From a virus, in IMG/VR virus record IMGVR_UViG_3300042561_001009, positions 1-25,661 of that record: a stretch of 25,661 nt of DNA, one strand, 5' to 3'. Positions 1 through 9,500 of this stretch are shown here, piece after piece. A program made the position numbers and the translations under genes. The stretch's first letter is position 1; every line of letters begins with the position of its first letter. The notes beneath the pieces are model-generated. The model was given only the letters and a program-made list of their open reading frames with translations, ran no database searches and was not told the DNA's origin.

Positions 1-202
1 AAATATTTTGTGAATTAAATGGTGGTTCCAAAACAAAACTTTTAGATTGGTTATATGATGATGGTAAAGCATTATACGATACCTCACTATCTCCAATCTG
101 GAAATAACTTATATTAAAATTACCTTGCGAGATTTTTTGTCTTCCAGCGTCAGTAACTCTTGTGTTAATTAAACCAGCCGTATTTTTAAGTATGTAAGTC
201 AT
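1..202 (-). CDS. N-terminal part of a tail-fibre/collar-like structural protein (runs off the left edge)
   Basis: An open frame starts at ATG 202-200 and stays open to base 1, giving about 67 visible residues, beginning MTYILKNTAGLINTRVTDAG. The pattern G-L-I-x-T-x-V-T-D-A-G-R-x-K-I, followed by N-I-S-Y-F-x-I-G-D-S, resembles the N-terminal domain of phage tail-collar and P2 gpH-like fibres, where a T-x-A-G-x-x-x-hydrophobic stretch precedes a conserved G-D. That domain anchors the fibre to the baseplate. It lies 34 bases downstream of the 567-residue adhesin on the same strand, so it continues the tail operon. The C-terminal part is outside the window and the size is unknown. The coding call is firm; the fibre assignment is an inference from a short motif. 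Confidence 0.6.
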   Translation of the reverse strand, partial: MTYILKNTAGLINTRVTDAGRQKISQGNFNISYFQIGDSEVSYNALPSSYNQSKSFVLEPPFNSQNI

Positions 203-236
203 TTAGTTTATAAATATTCAAAATAATTTTTTATTA

Positions 237-1940
237 TTATAAAAATGCAGAATTCCCACTAGTCTCATAACTTGGGTTTGTAAATACAAAATTACAACAT
301 TCACAACCGTTAATACTTGATATATTTGTAATTAAAATTTTACTAAATTTATTAGCTGGGATATAACAAGTTGGGAATGGTGGTGTTAATACTGACAAAC
401 TATTTGTATATGTTCCATTTATTATATCACCAGACGATATTATTATATTTTGCCAATTAGTTGTTGTTTCTGTTTTTAACCTACCAAAAACAGAACAAGG
501 TCCAGTAACCGTTAAATTTGTTGGTACCACATTTGGAGAACCGGTAGATGGTACTGGTATTGAGTTTTTAAGAACTGTAACAACATTATTATATGTTTGT
601 GGAGAACTTGCTGGTTGTTTTGTAAATGTACTTACATGTTGTAAATCAAGTGATATTGTGGTTCCAAGTGGGAGTGGTGGTGTAACATTTATATTAAATG
701 TATTTGAAGTAACGGTTAATGCTAAGGTATATGTTGTTGGTGATGGGGATGGTGTTAGGTTTACTTGTTGGTTTGAGGTAACACCTAATGAGTCTTTAAC
801 ATATACAGAATAATTTCCACCACATAAATTTTGGAATATAGGTGTTTGTTGGAATGTTGTTCCTCCATTAACTGAATATTCATAAGGAGGAGTACCTCCA
901 TTTGCTTGTATCGTTATTGAGCCATCACAACCACAAGTTGGGTCATTTTTATCAATTGTGAATGAAGGCGTATTAACGGATGAACAAGTTCCTTCAGTAA
1001 ATAAAATGCTTTGAAGTTGAATTGAAGGGTTTGGTGTACCAATTAGTTGCCAATTTGTAAGTGGTAATGGTTCGCCAGTATTTGGGTTTGTGTATGAATT
1101 ATTGATTAAAAATTGATTGGATGAACTTCCAGATACAATCCAAGAATTTGTTGTTCCACCACTCCAATAAATTAAACCACTTGGTGATGATGATACCCAA
1201 CTAGGATACCCATTATAAGAACCACCATATGTGAATTGTGTTAATGATGTTTGAGTGGTTACAATTTTACTAGATCTATTTGTTGTTGTAATAATTAAAC
1301 AATAATCACTATATACTTTTTGAGTTGTTGTTTCTGGAATTGTTGTAGTTGTTGTTGTAATACCTGTTAAAACACAAGTTGTTGTTGCTGTAAAATCACC
1401 ATAATAATCAACAACTGTTGCTGTATATTCTCCAGCATTCAAATTAAATTTTGCTGGTGCAATACTACCGTCATCCCATTTAATCGTAAATGGTGGTGTG
1501 CCTCCAGTAATACCTAATCCCACAACACCATCATATGAATCGGCAAATGTTGGTTGAATAGTAAAACATTCAACACCCATAGGAAATATTGTAATAGGGT
1601 CACACTCATTCTTTGGTTGAATTGGTACATCTGGTCTTGGTTGGGATATTGTTGTTGTTGTTGTTGTGGTTGGTATTGTTGTGGTTGTTGTTGTGGTTGG
1701 TAATGTTGTGGTTGTTGTTGTGGTTGGTAATGGTGGGCAAATATCATTAATACAATCACCCAATAAAGTTGTTACAATCATTTGTCTACAAGGGCTAGTA
1801 ATACCCATTGTTTGTGAACAAATATTATATGTCAAATCTTGGGTTATTGGTAATATTACATTATTACCATTACAGTCTGTGTATGATACCGTAGTAGTAC
1901 AAGGTGCAGTAAATTCCAAACAATAACAATTAGGACCCAT
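237..1940 (-). CDS. Thr-rich adhesin-like virion protein with SprB-type repeats
   Basis: A 567-residue protein, probably exposed on the phage tail. Residues 1-70 form a Cys-rich segment. Residues 72-98 are three 9-residue units of poly-Thr separated by L-P or I-P, and a second Thr run lies near 193-206. Two SprB-type modules can be seen, about 113-190 (G-G-T-P-P-F-T-I-x-W, then N-A-G-E-Y-T-A-T-V-V-D) and 332-397 (T-C-x-C-D-G-S-I-T-I, G-G-T-P-P-Y-E-Y, G-G-N-Y-S-V-Y-V-x-D). Between them, 235-305 holds Trp/Gly/Ser-rich sequence (SGLIYWSGG, NSWIVSG) that looks like a small beta domain. There is no signal peptide, as expected for a virion component made in the host cytoplasm. ATG start at 1940; the glycosyltransferase gene ends 22 bases upstream. 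SprB modules are known from cell-surface adhesins of gliding Bacteroidota; receptor binding is inferred. Confidence 0.75.
   Translation of the reverse strand: MGPNCYCLEFTAPCTTTVSYTDCNGNNVILPITQDLTYNICSQTMGITSPCRQMIVTTLLGDCINDICPPLPTTTTTTTLPTTTTTTTIPTTTTTTTISQPRPDVPIQPKNECDPITIFPMGVECFTIQPTFADSYDGVVGLGITGGTPPFTIKWDDGSIAPAKFNLNAGEYTATVVDYYGDFTATTTCVLTGITTTTTTIPETTTQKVYSDYCLIITTTNRSSKIVTTQTSLTQFTYGGSYNGYPSWVSSSPSGLIYWSGGTTNSWIVSGSSSNQFLINNSYTNPNTGEPLPLTNWQLIGTPNPSIQLQSILFTEGTCSSVNTPSFTIDKNDPTCGCDGSITIQANGGTPPYEYSVNGGTTFQQTPIFQNLCGGNYSVYVKDSLGVTSNQQVNLTPSPSPTTYTLALTVTSNTFNINVTPPLPLGTTISLDLQHVSTFTKQPASSPQTYNNVVTVLKNSIPVPSTGSPNVVPTNLTVTGPCSVFGRLKTETTTNWQNIIISSGDIINGTYTNSLSVLTPPFPTCYIPANKFSKILITNISSINGCECCNFVFTNPSYETSGNSAFL
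1647..1727 (-). repeat. In-frame 27-base repeat encoding poly-Thr/Pro linker
   Basis: Three near-identical 27-base units encode T7-L-P, T7-I-P and T7-I. On the + strand they appear as runs of gtt/gtg triplets joined by ttggta. The unit is a multiple of three, so gain or loss of units would change linker length without breaking the frame. Confidence 0.85.
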
Positions 1941-1962
1941 CTATTTTTTATTTAATAAATAA

Positions 1963-2943
1963 TCATTTATTTGTTTTTTCTATGAATGATTTCATAACAT
2001 CTATATATTTTATTGTTGTACTTCCTTTATCAACATAATCAAAATGATTTGGGTTTTCTTTTAATTTTTGAATTGGGTCAACATTTATGTATTCACCTTT
2101 ATAAAATTTAGTGCTTTTAAGGTTGTCCGTTACTCCGGCCATATGTAATATTGGATTTTTATCGTAAATTACAGCTGGGTCCGTTGCCCAACAAAAACTT
2201 AATTCATTTGTTATTTTTGTTTCGTATTTAAACAACCATAAATTCCAAAGAACTGACCACATTTCAGCAGTCCAAAATTGTATCTGTCCTGGGTTAATTG
2301 GGAATCTTTTTTGGTAGTTTAACATTTGATTATAAAGTGGTGTTGAATCTTTATAAATTTTATTCCAAAGTTCATAGGTTGTGTTTTTCAATAGGTATTG
2401 TCCACCACCTGAATTATTTTGATTTTCTTTTATAACATCTGTATCAATTCCAATAACATCGGCCATTTCTTTTAACAATTGTCCTTTTTCAGAATTTGGG
2501 TGTTTTTCTTCATATCTTTTACAACAGTCCATCAAATAGTTATAACCAATATAACTTTTTGTATCAGATAAATAATTTACATTGTCTTTAAGTAACTCCT
2601 CAAAATTTGGTAATTTTGAAAAAATAATGTCGGCATCGTGAAGAAAAAAACATTTTCCATTTTCTGGAAATTTTTCTAACCATTTAGATATTAAAAATGG
2701 TTTTATACTTGGGATATAGGTTTTTTTATCTCTTGTATCTTCAAAAAAATGAACGTTAATTCCAAATTCTTTTAATTTTTCACCTTCTTCTGATGGTTTT
2801 TTTTGCCCATTACATAAACCAAAAACAACGTGTATTTGTTTTGGTTCAATTCCCTTTTCTATAAAATTATGAACATATAATTTAACTTGCCAATGAAAAT
2901 ACGTAACATCAGGTTGTGCTGTTACAAATAAAATATCTTTCAT
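1963..2943 (-). CDS. Putative GT-A-type glycosyltransferase
   Basis: A 326-residue cytoplasmic protein from ATG 2943. The start MKDILFVTAQ is followed by a short beta-strand pattern (QIHVVFGLCNG at about 36-46), and residues 99-108 read FFLHDADIIF, a hydrophobic strand ending in a D-x-D motif of the kind that binds metal and nucleotide-sugar in GT-A enzymes. SGGGQYLLKN (178-187), a Trp-rich stretch (about 224-236) and HMAGV (267-271) resemble acceptor- and metal-binding regions of such enzymes. An upstream in-frame start at 3006 would add 21 residues rich in Ile/Tyr/Cys, but it would overlap the end of the preceding gene, so I prefer 2943. The gene sits inside the fibre cluster, next to Thr-rich proteins, so modification of a virion protein is plausible. 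Donor, acceptor and family number cannot be read; a host-surface-modifying role is also possible. Confidence 0.65.
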   Translation of the reverse strand: MKDILFVTAQPDVTYFHWQVKLYVHNFIEKGIEPKQIHVVFGLCNGQKKPSEEGEKLKEFGINVHFFEDTRDKKTYIPSIKPFLISKWLEKFPENGKCFFLHDADIIFSKLPNFEELLKDNVNYLSDTKSYIGYNYLMDCCKRYEEKHPNSEKGQLLKEMADVIGIDTDVIKENQNNSGGGQYLLKNTTYELWNKIYKDSTPLYNQMLNYQKRFPINPGQIQFWTAEMWSVLWNLWLFKYETKITNELSFCWATDPAVIYDKNPILHMAGVTDNLKSTKFYKGEYINVDPIQKLKENPNHFDYVDKGSTTIKYIDVMKSFIEKTNK

Positions 2944-2972
2944 ATTCAAAATATAGAAAATGTTACAAATTA

Positions 2973-3200
2973 TTAAACACAAATAATAAATTCTTGATAG
3001 GTACAATTTATTGTGTTAGATAATTTTAATAAAACAGATGGGTAAGATTCAAATATTACCGGTAATTGAATTGTTACCGCTGGTGGGATTGGGTTATTTA
3101 TTGTTGCTACCAGAATACAATTATTACCATAATAATCACAACAATAAACATCATAAGGTAATGTCATTCCTGTTACACCACTAAAGATAATTTCTGTCAT
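2973..3200 (-). CDS. Small Cys-rich virion-associated protein, function unknown
   Basis: A 75-residue protein starting with ATG one base after the stop of the 1117-residue adhesin and ending 29 bases before the glycosyltransferase start. It contains the segment VYCCDYYGNNCILVATI (about 18-34), a Pro-rich stretch, and a C-terminal half with further Cys. The D-x-x-G-N-N-x-I-L core recurs near the start of the 567-residue adhesin (SYTDCNGNNVILPIT), suggesting a shared small domain, perhaps an attachment or capping unit on the fibres. No membrane segment and no known enzyme motif are seen. Tight spacing on both sides supports that it is translated. The relation to the adhesins is an inference. 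Confidence 0.7.
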   Translation of the reverse strand: MTEIIFSGVTGMTLPYDVYCCDYYGNNCILVATINNPIPPAVTIQLPVIFESYPSVLLKLSNTINCTYQEFIICV

Positions 3201-3201
3201 A

Positions 3202-6200
3202 TTAAATTGGTCCAGCGTCTGTTATTGTCCAGTTATTTGGTGGTGATGTTAAAATATTTCTAGCAGTTGCTGCCGCACTTGGTGATGCAGAATAAAATGA
3301 ATTTGAAGCGTCAAAAGTTACATTAGGTTGTACTGATGGTAATGAAGCCCAACCAATTAAAAGATTATCATAGTTTGTTGTATTTAAACCAACATTAGCA
3401 AGCATATTTACCATACTAGTTACATTTGAAATGTCCCAACCACCAAGATTTTGTTCAAACTGAACTGTATCAGAAAACATAGAGTCCATATTTACCACAT
3501 TTGAGACATCCCAAGATGATATATCTCTATTAAATAGAGAACAGTTTGAGAACATACTTTGCATATTTGTTACAGATGATGTAATCCAAGAACCAATAGG
3601 TTGATTAAATATTATACAAGCACTAAACATTGATTCCATATTTGTAACATTTAAAACGTCCCAATTATTAATATTTGGGCTTCCGGCATTATTAAAGTTT
3701 GTACAACCTGCAAACATTTCTCTTGTTGTTATTGCACTAGACATATCCCAATTTGAAACTTCCGTGTTAACTGGTGTTTTTAAGAACATTCCTCTGAAAC
3801 TTTGGACTGAAGATGTATTCCAGGAATTTGAGTTATTAATTACAATCAATGATGTTTGACAACCGGCAAATGTTCTTTCAAAAGTAAGTTGTCCAGTTAA
3901 ATCTGGAACGTCAACAACAGCTGATAGGGATAAATTATCACAATTTTCAAAATGTTTTGCATACCCATTACCAAATCTAAATTGACCCCACTTATCAACA
4001 CTTAAAATATTTCTACGATATGTTGGGGCGTAATCAAATGACCAACCATCTATAGTACCAAAGATTTCTACTTGATATACTCCACTTGTTGGGTATGTGT
4101 GTATTCTTTGTGGGCTATTATAAGAATTAATATTATCAAATGTTCCATCACCCCAATATACAGTAAAATTATAAGTACCAGTTGGTACCAATGGTAATCC
4201 AATTTGGAAACCACTAAATGTTGACCAAGTTGTAACAAATGATGGTATTACAGATGGTGTTGGTGTAATTGTTGGTGTGATTGTAGGAGTAACTGTAGGT
4301 GTAACAGTTGGTGTTGGTGTGACAGTTGGTGTTGGTGTAATTGTTGGTGTAACCGTAGGTGTGACAGTTGGTGTTGGTGTTGGTGGTAAACCGCAATACA
4401 CACAAGAAATGTCATAATCAATTATTAGATTAATAATCACTTCAGCGTCCGCTAACAAATTAACATTTGTTGGGTTACAATTTTTATTTGTTTGATTACA
4501 ATCGTTAATTATTTTTAAACTATTATTTTCTAAATCAAATTCAAAACTTCCAATTTCAGGGTATTGTGATAATAAATCTTCTAAAACTAATATCCATTCG
4601 TTATCTGTTGGGTAATCTGTTAAACTAAAAGATGTGTAAAATATATTTTCTTTAACAACACCATCAACGGATACTTGAGCTTTAAATGTAGCATTATTTA
4701 AAACACAATTTGTATCATCAAATGTTAAATCATAATAACCTTCATTTAACATTTGTAACATACCTCGTCTTCCAACAACACCGGTATTTTGAAAATTTTG
4801 ACTACAAATTGTAAATAATTGTGTTGATGAAATAAGTTCTGTACCTGTTAGTTTTTTATTTCTAGTTAAAGTACATCCGTCACCATCAATTATAGTTAAT
4901 GAATACGTACCAGCGGAAAGTCCGGTAACAGTTGATCCGGTTTGTCCATTAACATTTGAACTCCAATTATATGTAAATGGTGGCGTTCCACTTGAAACTA
5001 AAGCTTGTATTTCACCGTCAAAACCAGTGACTGGTGGTATTGTAAATAAATCAAAATATAAATTAAATGATGGACTAATAGTAAAAGAAACTGACTGTGT
5101 ACATCCATTTGTATCAAAAACAGTAGCTGTATAATTTCCTGGTGATAAATTATTAAAATTCGGTGTTGATTGTATTGGTCTACCAGTTATTTGATATGAG
5201 TAAGGTGTTGTTCCACCGGTTGTTGCATTTATTGTTACACTTCCATTATTTTGTCCACAAGTTGTATCTGTTGTTGTTGCCGAAATTGTAAATAAATCTG
5301 TATTAGATATTGTAATTGATGTTGTATAAGTACAAGATGAACCATTTGAAATTTCAAGTGTGTAAACCCCACTAAGTAATCCATTAAAAACAGCACTTGT
5401 TGATCCGTTTACAGTTGATACTACATTCCCAAAAGAATCTGTTAGCGTGTAAGTAAAAGTTCCGCTAGGTGATGTAGCATTTAAAAATACAGATAATATT
5501 CCATTGTTATTGGAACAAGTTGAGTTTGTGGTTGATAGAGAAGCAACTGTAAATGAATTTGGGTTTATTAACAGAACGGATTGTGTTGCTGTACATAGTC
5601 CAGAATCTTTAACAGTAACAGTTAAAACACCTGGGCCTAAATTTGTAAATGTGTATGATTGTGTAAATGTAATTACAGTATCACCATTTGAGCCTGAAAA
5701 AAAGTAGGGTCCGGTTCCGCCAAGTATTGTTACAATAACTTCACCATCATTATTAAAACAAGTTGGTTGAAGTGGGATCATATTGGTGATTGATACACTA
5801 GGTATTAAATCTACAGTTGTTGTTTGAGTTAAAGTACAACCATTATTATCTGTTACAGTTACAGAATAATTTCCATTTGTAAGTCCAGTTATTGAACTTG
5901 TTGTTTCACCGTTTGACCATAAGTATGTGTATGGTGGATTACCAGTTAAACCTGTTATATATATTTTTCCGTTATTTACTAAACCATTACAACTATTGTT
6001 GTCAACAACATAAAAACCATAATTTATTGGTGTTGAGGAATAGATAATACAACTTTCACTTCTTCCAGTACAACCACCACCATCATTACCAATTACATAG
6101 TATGTATCGGCAGATAAATTTAATGGAAATGTAAATGTACTTACGGATGTTGAGGCACTTGCAATATAGTTATCATTTATATCATAAAGATATACCTCAC

Positions 6201-6555
6201 CAACACCATAAAAAGACGAAAAAGAAACATCAATAGTTCCATTATCTAAACCACAAGTGGTACCATTAGTATCAATCGAAACACATGTTCCAGATGAAAT
6301 ATGTATATCAATATAATTAATTGTTGGGGGTAAACAAAAATCTTGGACCAAGATTGTATAATCACCAGCAGGTAAATTATCAACAAAATAATCATAAGTT
6401 GATGCTGATGTTGGTAATAGACCACTACTTGTTACTTCACTAACTGTATATGGTGGTGCGGTACTTCCTGTAAAATCTAAATAAATGGCACCCAAAGAAC
6501 TATTAGTGCAGTCACCGGTTATTGATAAATTATATAGTATGGTTCCACAACTCAT
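3202..6555 (-). CDS. Large modular adhesin: SprB repeats, Pro-Thr linker, PKD-like domain and DUF285 repeats
   Basis: An 1117-residue multi-domain protein, likely a tail fibre or receptor-binding protein. Residues about 15-570 hold six or more SprB-type modules. Each starts near a T/S-C-x-x-N-N/D-G motif and ends in L-x-x-G-x-Y-x-x-x-V-x-D-x-x-G-C (good copies at 188-250, 264-330, 345-418, 431-496 and 508-570), so many carry a pair of Cys. Residues 571-722 are an unassigned middle domain. Residues 724-768 are a Pro-Thr linker. Residues 775-835 contain VYWGDGT and HTYPTSGVYQVEI, a PKD-like signature. Residues 880-1070 contain DUF285 / bacterial surface-protein repeats (W-D-x-S-N-V-x-x-M-x-x-M-F-x-x-C-x-x-F-N). 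The start overlaps the upstream stop as ATGA. DUF285 is known from Mycoplasma, other bacterial surface proteins and viruses. Domain calls are strong; receptor binding is inferred. Confidence 0.85.
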   Translation of the reverse strand: MSCGTILYNLSITGDCTNSSLGAIYLDFTGSTAPPYTVSEVTSSGLLPTSASTYDYFVDNLPAGDYTILVQDFCLPPTINYIDIHISSGTCVSIDTNGTTCGLDNGTIDVSFSSFYGVGEVYLYDINDNYIASASTSVSTFTFPLNLSADTYYVIGNDGGGCTGRSESCIIYSSTPINYGFYVVDNNSCNGLVNNGKIYITGLTGNPPYTYLWSNGETTSSITGLTNGNYSVTVTDNNGCTLTQTTTVDLIPSVSITNMIPLQPTCFNNDGEVIVTILGGTGPYFFSGSNGDTVITFTQSYTFTNLGPGVLTVTVKDSGLCTATQSVLLINPNSFTVASLSTTNSTCSNNNGILSVFLNATSPSGTFTYTLTDSFGNVVSTVNGSTSAVFNGLLSGVYTLEISNGSSCTYTTSITISNTDLFTISATTTDTTCGQNNGSVTINATTGGTTPYSYQITGRPIQSTPNFNNLSPGNYTATVFDTNGCTQSVSFTISPSFNLYFDLFTIPPVTGFDGEIQALVSSGTPPFTYNWSSNVNGQTGSTVTGLSAGTYSLTIIDGDGCTLTRNKKLTGTELISSTQLFTICSQNFQNTGVVGRRGMLQMLNEGYYDLTFDDTNCVLNNATFKAQVSVDGVVKENIFYTSFSLTDYPTDNEWILVLEDLLSQYPEIGSFEFDLENNSLKIINDCNQTNKNCNPTNVNLLADAEVIINLIIDYDISCVYCGLPPTPTPTVTPTVTPTITPTPTVTPTPTVTPTVTPTITPTITPTPSVIPSFVTTWSTFSGFQIGLPLVPTGTYNFTVYWGDGTFDNINSYNSPQRIHTYPTSGVYQVEIFGTIDGWSFDYAPTYRRNILSVDKWGQFRFGNGYAKHFENCDNLSLSAVVDVPDLTGQLTFERTFAGCQTSLIVINNSNSWNTSSVQSFRGMFLKTPVNTEVSNWDMSSAITTREMFAGCTNFNNAGSPNINNWDVLNVTNMESMFSACIIFNQPIGSWITSSVTNMQSMFSNCSLFNRDISSWDVSNVVNMDSMFSDTVQFEQNLGGWDISNVTSMVNMLANVGLNTTNYDNLLIGWASLPSVQPNVTFDASNSFYSASPSAAATARNILTSPPNNWTITDAGPI
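4252..4386 (-). repeat. In-frame Pro-Thr linker repeat (P-T-V/I-T units)
   Basis: About 45 codons encode alternating P-T-x-T units (PTPTVTPT, PTVTPTIT). The DNA is a degenerate ggtgt/ggtgtaa triplet repeat on the + strand. It joins the SprB half of the adhesin to its PKD/DUF285 half and could act as an extended, flexible or glycosylated spacer. Confidence 0.85.
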
Positions 6556-9500
6556 TGATTACAAAAGATGTTAAAGTTTATTCCGGTATTTATTTCAAAA
6601 GTTTGTAAAATACTTAATGGTATGCAGTTACTATTGTAAACTGTTACAACTCCATTTTCATTTAAAAAATAACTTAACCCATAGGTTTGTAAATCTTCAA
6701 AAGCTAGAATTACACCTTCAACCCATTGATCAATTGTTGGTGCACTTAAATTACCATTATTTACGCCAACTCCTTGGAAAAACTCATAATTTATGATTGT
6801 TGTTCCATTAAAATTCACATTTACATACCAATTTGACTGAATTGTGTTTACCAAACAGTCATTTATTTGTTTACCACTTTGAGTTAAATAATTTGTTATG
6901 GTATTTACTAAAACAGTATTAAATGATTGTGTTGTTGTTGAGCCATTAAATCCTAATAAATTACACTCAATTGACTGAATTGGGCAATCGTAAGCAAATA
7001 TCTGACCGGCCAAGTAACAAGGTTTACAAGGGACCGGAATAATTTGACAACCTTTTTGTCTTCTCCACACAAATTTTTGACGATGAAATATTGAGTTTTC
7101 ATATTTAACACCGGTGTTCCAGATTGTTGTTGCTGGAATCATTTGTTCGATAAGTCGAGTCCAATAATCACCCAATCCATTCACATAATCAATCATTGTT
7201 TGATATGTAAAATTATCATTTGGAATATTGATTGCTTGTTCTGATTCTAAGTATCTCCAATAAATTGATTGTAATGTTGGGTATCCCCCTGTTTTACCAT
7301 CAGTTATAAATTGTCTATTTCTAACATTTATTGTGTTTTGCCAAAATGTTTGTGCGAACTCAAAAAATGTTTTTTGTTTTGGTTTTGGTACAATTTCGGT
7401 CCAGTCAATTCCACCTCTTTGTGGGTATGGTGTATTTGGGTTTGGGTTACAATATGTTGGTTCAATATAATTTAATCCTTGTTCTGGAATTGGGTAATTA
7501 TATTTTCTTGACATACTCCAAACGTCATAGACCAATCCTTGTGCTGGATTCATAAAAATGTCAACATTTTTAACATTGATTACCAATCTATCATCACCTA
7601 TTGTGTACCTAGCATTAAAATTACCATCAGAACTTTGTCTATTAACACTATTTGTATCAATCCAACTTTTTTTATTGTCAGAAACTCTTCTCAATCTAAA
7701 ACCAATGTCCATATATGGAAAACTTCTATACCTTTGAAGATATTCTTCCCCATAATTAAATGGCTGTAGTGTAGTTTCAAAAGTTGGGTTTGCACCAGTA
7801 AAAACACTATTTGTCAAATCAACTTGTTCTGGCATTCTATGTTGAGGCGTTGATTCAAACCAGCCTCCACCAATTTGATAATAGTAAGTTTCTGTTGGTG
7901 TAACCATAGCGGGGTAACCATTGTCATCAATAGGATAATCATCTATTGTTGTTGTAACATCTTGTGTTATAGTTTGTGTTGTGAATCCAGTATACTGGAC
8001 TCCCATTATTGAAAATATATCTGTTGTATCTAAAACTGGTAATTCTTGTGTGTACGTTCCTCCGGTAATTTGTGCAAATTGTGTATCAAATTGATTTAAA
8101 TTTATTTTTTGGTCCGCTAAATACACATACTCATTAAATTCAACAAGGGCTTCTGGAGCACCAATCAATCTTAATAATATTTCTATTGATTTTCTGGTCC
8201 CTTTTGATTTGAATAGATATGCTGAGTTTAATATTAAATTTCTATAATATTGATAATTCAACTCTTCTGGTGTCATTCCTTGTGAGACACCACTAAAATT
8301 ACTTTTACTTGGTGAAAAAACAGAACTTAGAAGTTCTTCATTTGATATTGGTGATATATTAGTATTCCATCCTAAAGTTTGTGCTAGATTTTTTAATAAT
8401 TGTGATGGTATATCGTTCTTAACATTATACCTTACAGAATTTATTGTTGATAGAGCATCAATAAATTGTTTTGTTTGGTCAAAACTTCTACCATAAATTT
8501 GTAATACTTTTTCTACTTTTTGATCTTGAGTATCAAATTCTTTAATGGCTCCTGTTGTTAAAAATCTAGAAACCAAATTTGTTTGATATAAATCAAAATC
8601 TTCCGCAATAGTATTTAATTGGTCAAGATAGTTTGTAAAACTAACAGTTCTAATGTCTAGATTCCAAAAATTTGAATCTAAAGGAAATTGTAGGGTTTCT
8701 TTTGCTGTATAATAGGTACCAACTTCAGTTTCTTTTGGGACATTAAATACTGCTGTATATATTGGTGAGATTTTTTTATTTAGTAAGAAATTTTCAACAG
8801 AATCAAAATCTTCATTAAATGTTTTATTTACATAAAAATCGTTTGGTCTAATTAACAATGTTTGGTATGAAACACCATCAGCACTAAATGGTTTTCCTTG
8901 AACAACTAAACCTAAAACTTGACTTGTACTATCAGTTGGTGTTGTAAAATTAACTGGATATTCATTTTCATTAACAAATAGTGAATATTTTGCAAATGAA
9001 GCTGTAAAATTTCTTAAAGGTGAAATTTGGGTTTCAAGTGATTGGAAATTTACATTAGCGTTTGTTGTAAAATCTATACCAAATGGATTTCTTATTGATG
9101 TAATAAGAATTTCAAATGAAGTTTCATCTTCAGTTTGGTCATAAATAATATTTTGGGCTGTCTGTTGTACTAAAAAACTTGAGGTTGTTTGGAATACTTC
9201 TAGACCGGCTGGAAAATAGTTAATAATTTTAGATATTGAAGCTGAAAATCTTTTAACTAAAGACCCATATAAAGTAAAATTTGTTATTTCTGATAAATCG
9301 TAATTTGGATATACTCTAAAGTTTTTTTCGACAATTGTTTTGGATTCTGCAACAGAATCAATCCCAATTGAGTCCAAGTTAATTGGGTCTGAAAATGCTC
9401 CAATTGAAAATGTTCTATTTTGTTTTTCAGTTATTGCCGTTGTAAATTCAAAATTACCTTGGGTAAAACCGCCCCCATCAACTAACTGAAACCCAACTAA

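Noticed and set aside
209-216. TATAAATA on the plus strand
   Set aside because: It points away from every gene in the window and is expected by chance in AT-rich sequence.
1514-1759. Minus-strand ORF with Gln/Pro/Tyr repeats
   Set aside because: It is the out-of-frame reading of the poly-Thr linker in the 567-residue adhesin; the repeat look comes from the 27-base DNA repeat.
2944-3006. Upstream start extending the glycosyltransferase by 21 residues
   Set aside because: It would overlap the preceding gene by 34 bases, and the added residues do not look like part of the fold. MKDILFVTAQ is a natural start.
1647-4386. Short tandem repeats as a possible CRISPR array
   Set aside because: The units are contiguous, in frame and protein-coding, with no unique spacers.
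4214-4405. Minus-strand ORF rich in Asn, Thr, Tyr and Cys repeats
   Set aside because: Out-of-frame shadow of the Pro-Thr linker in the 1117-residue adhesin.
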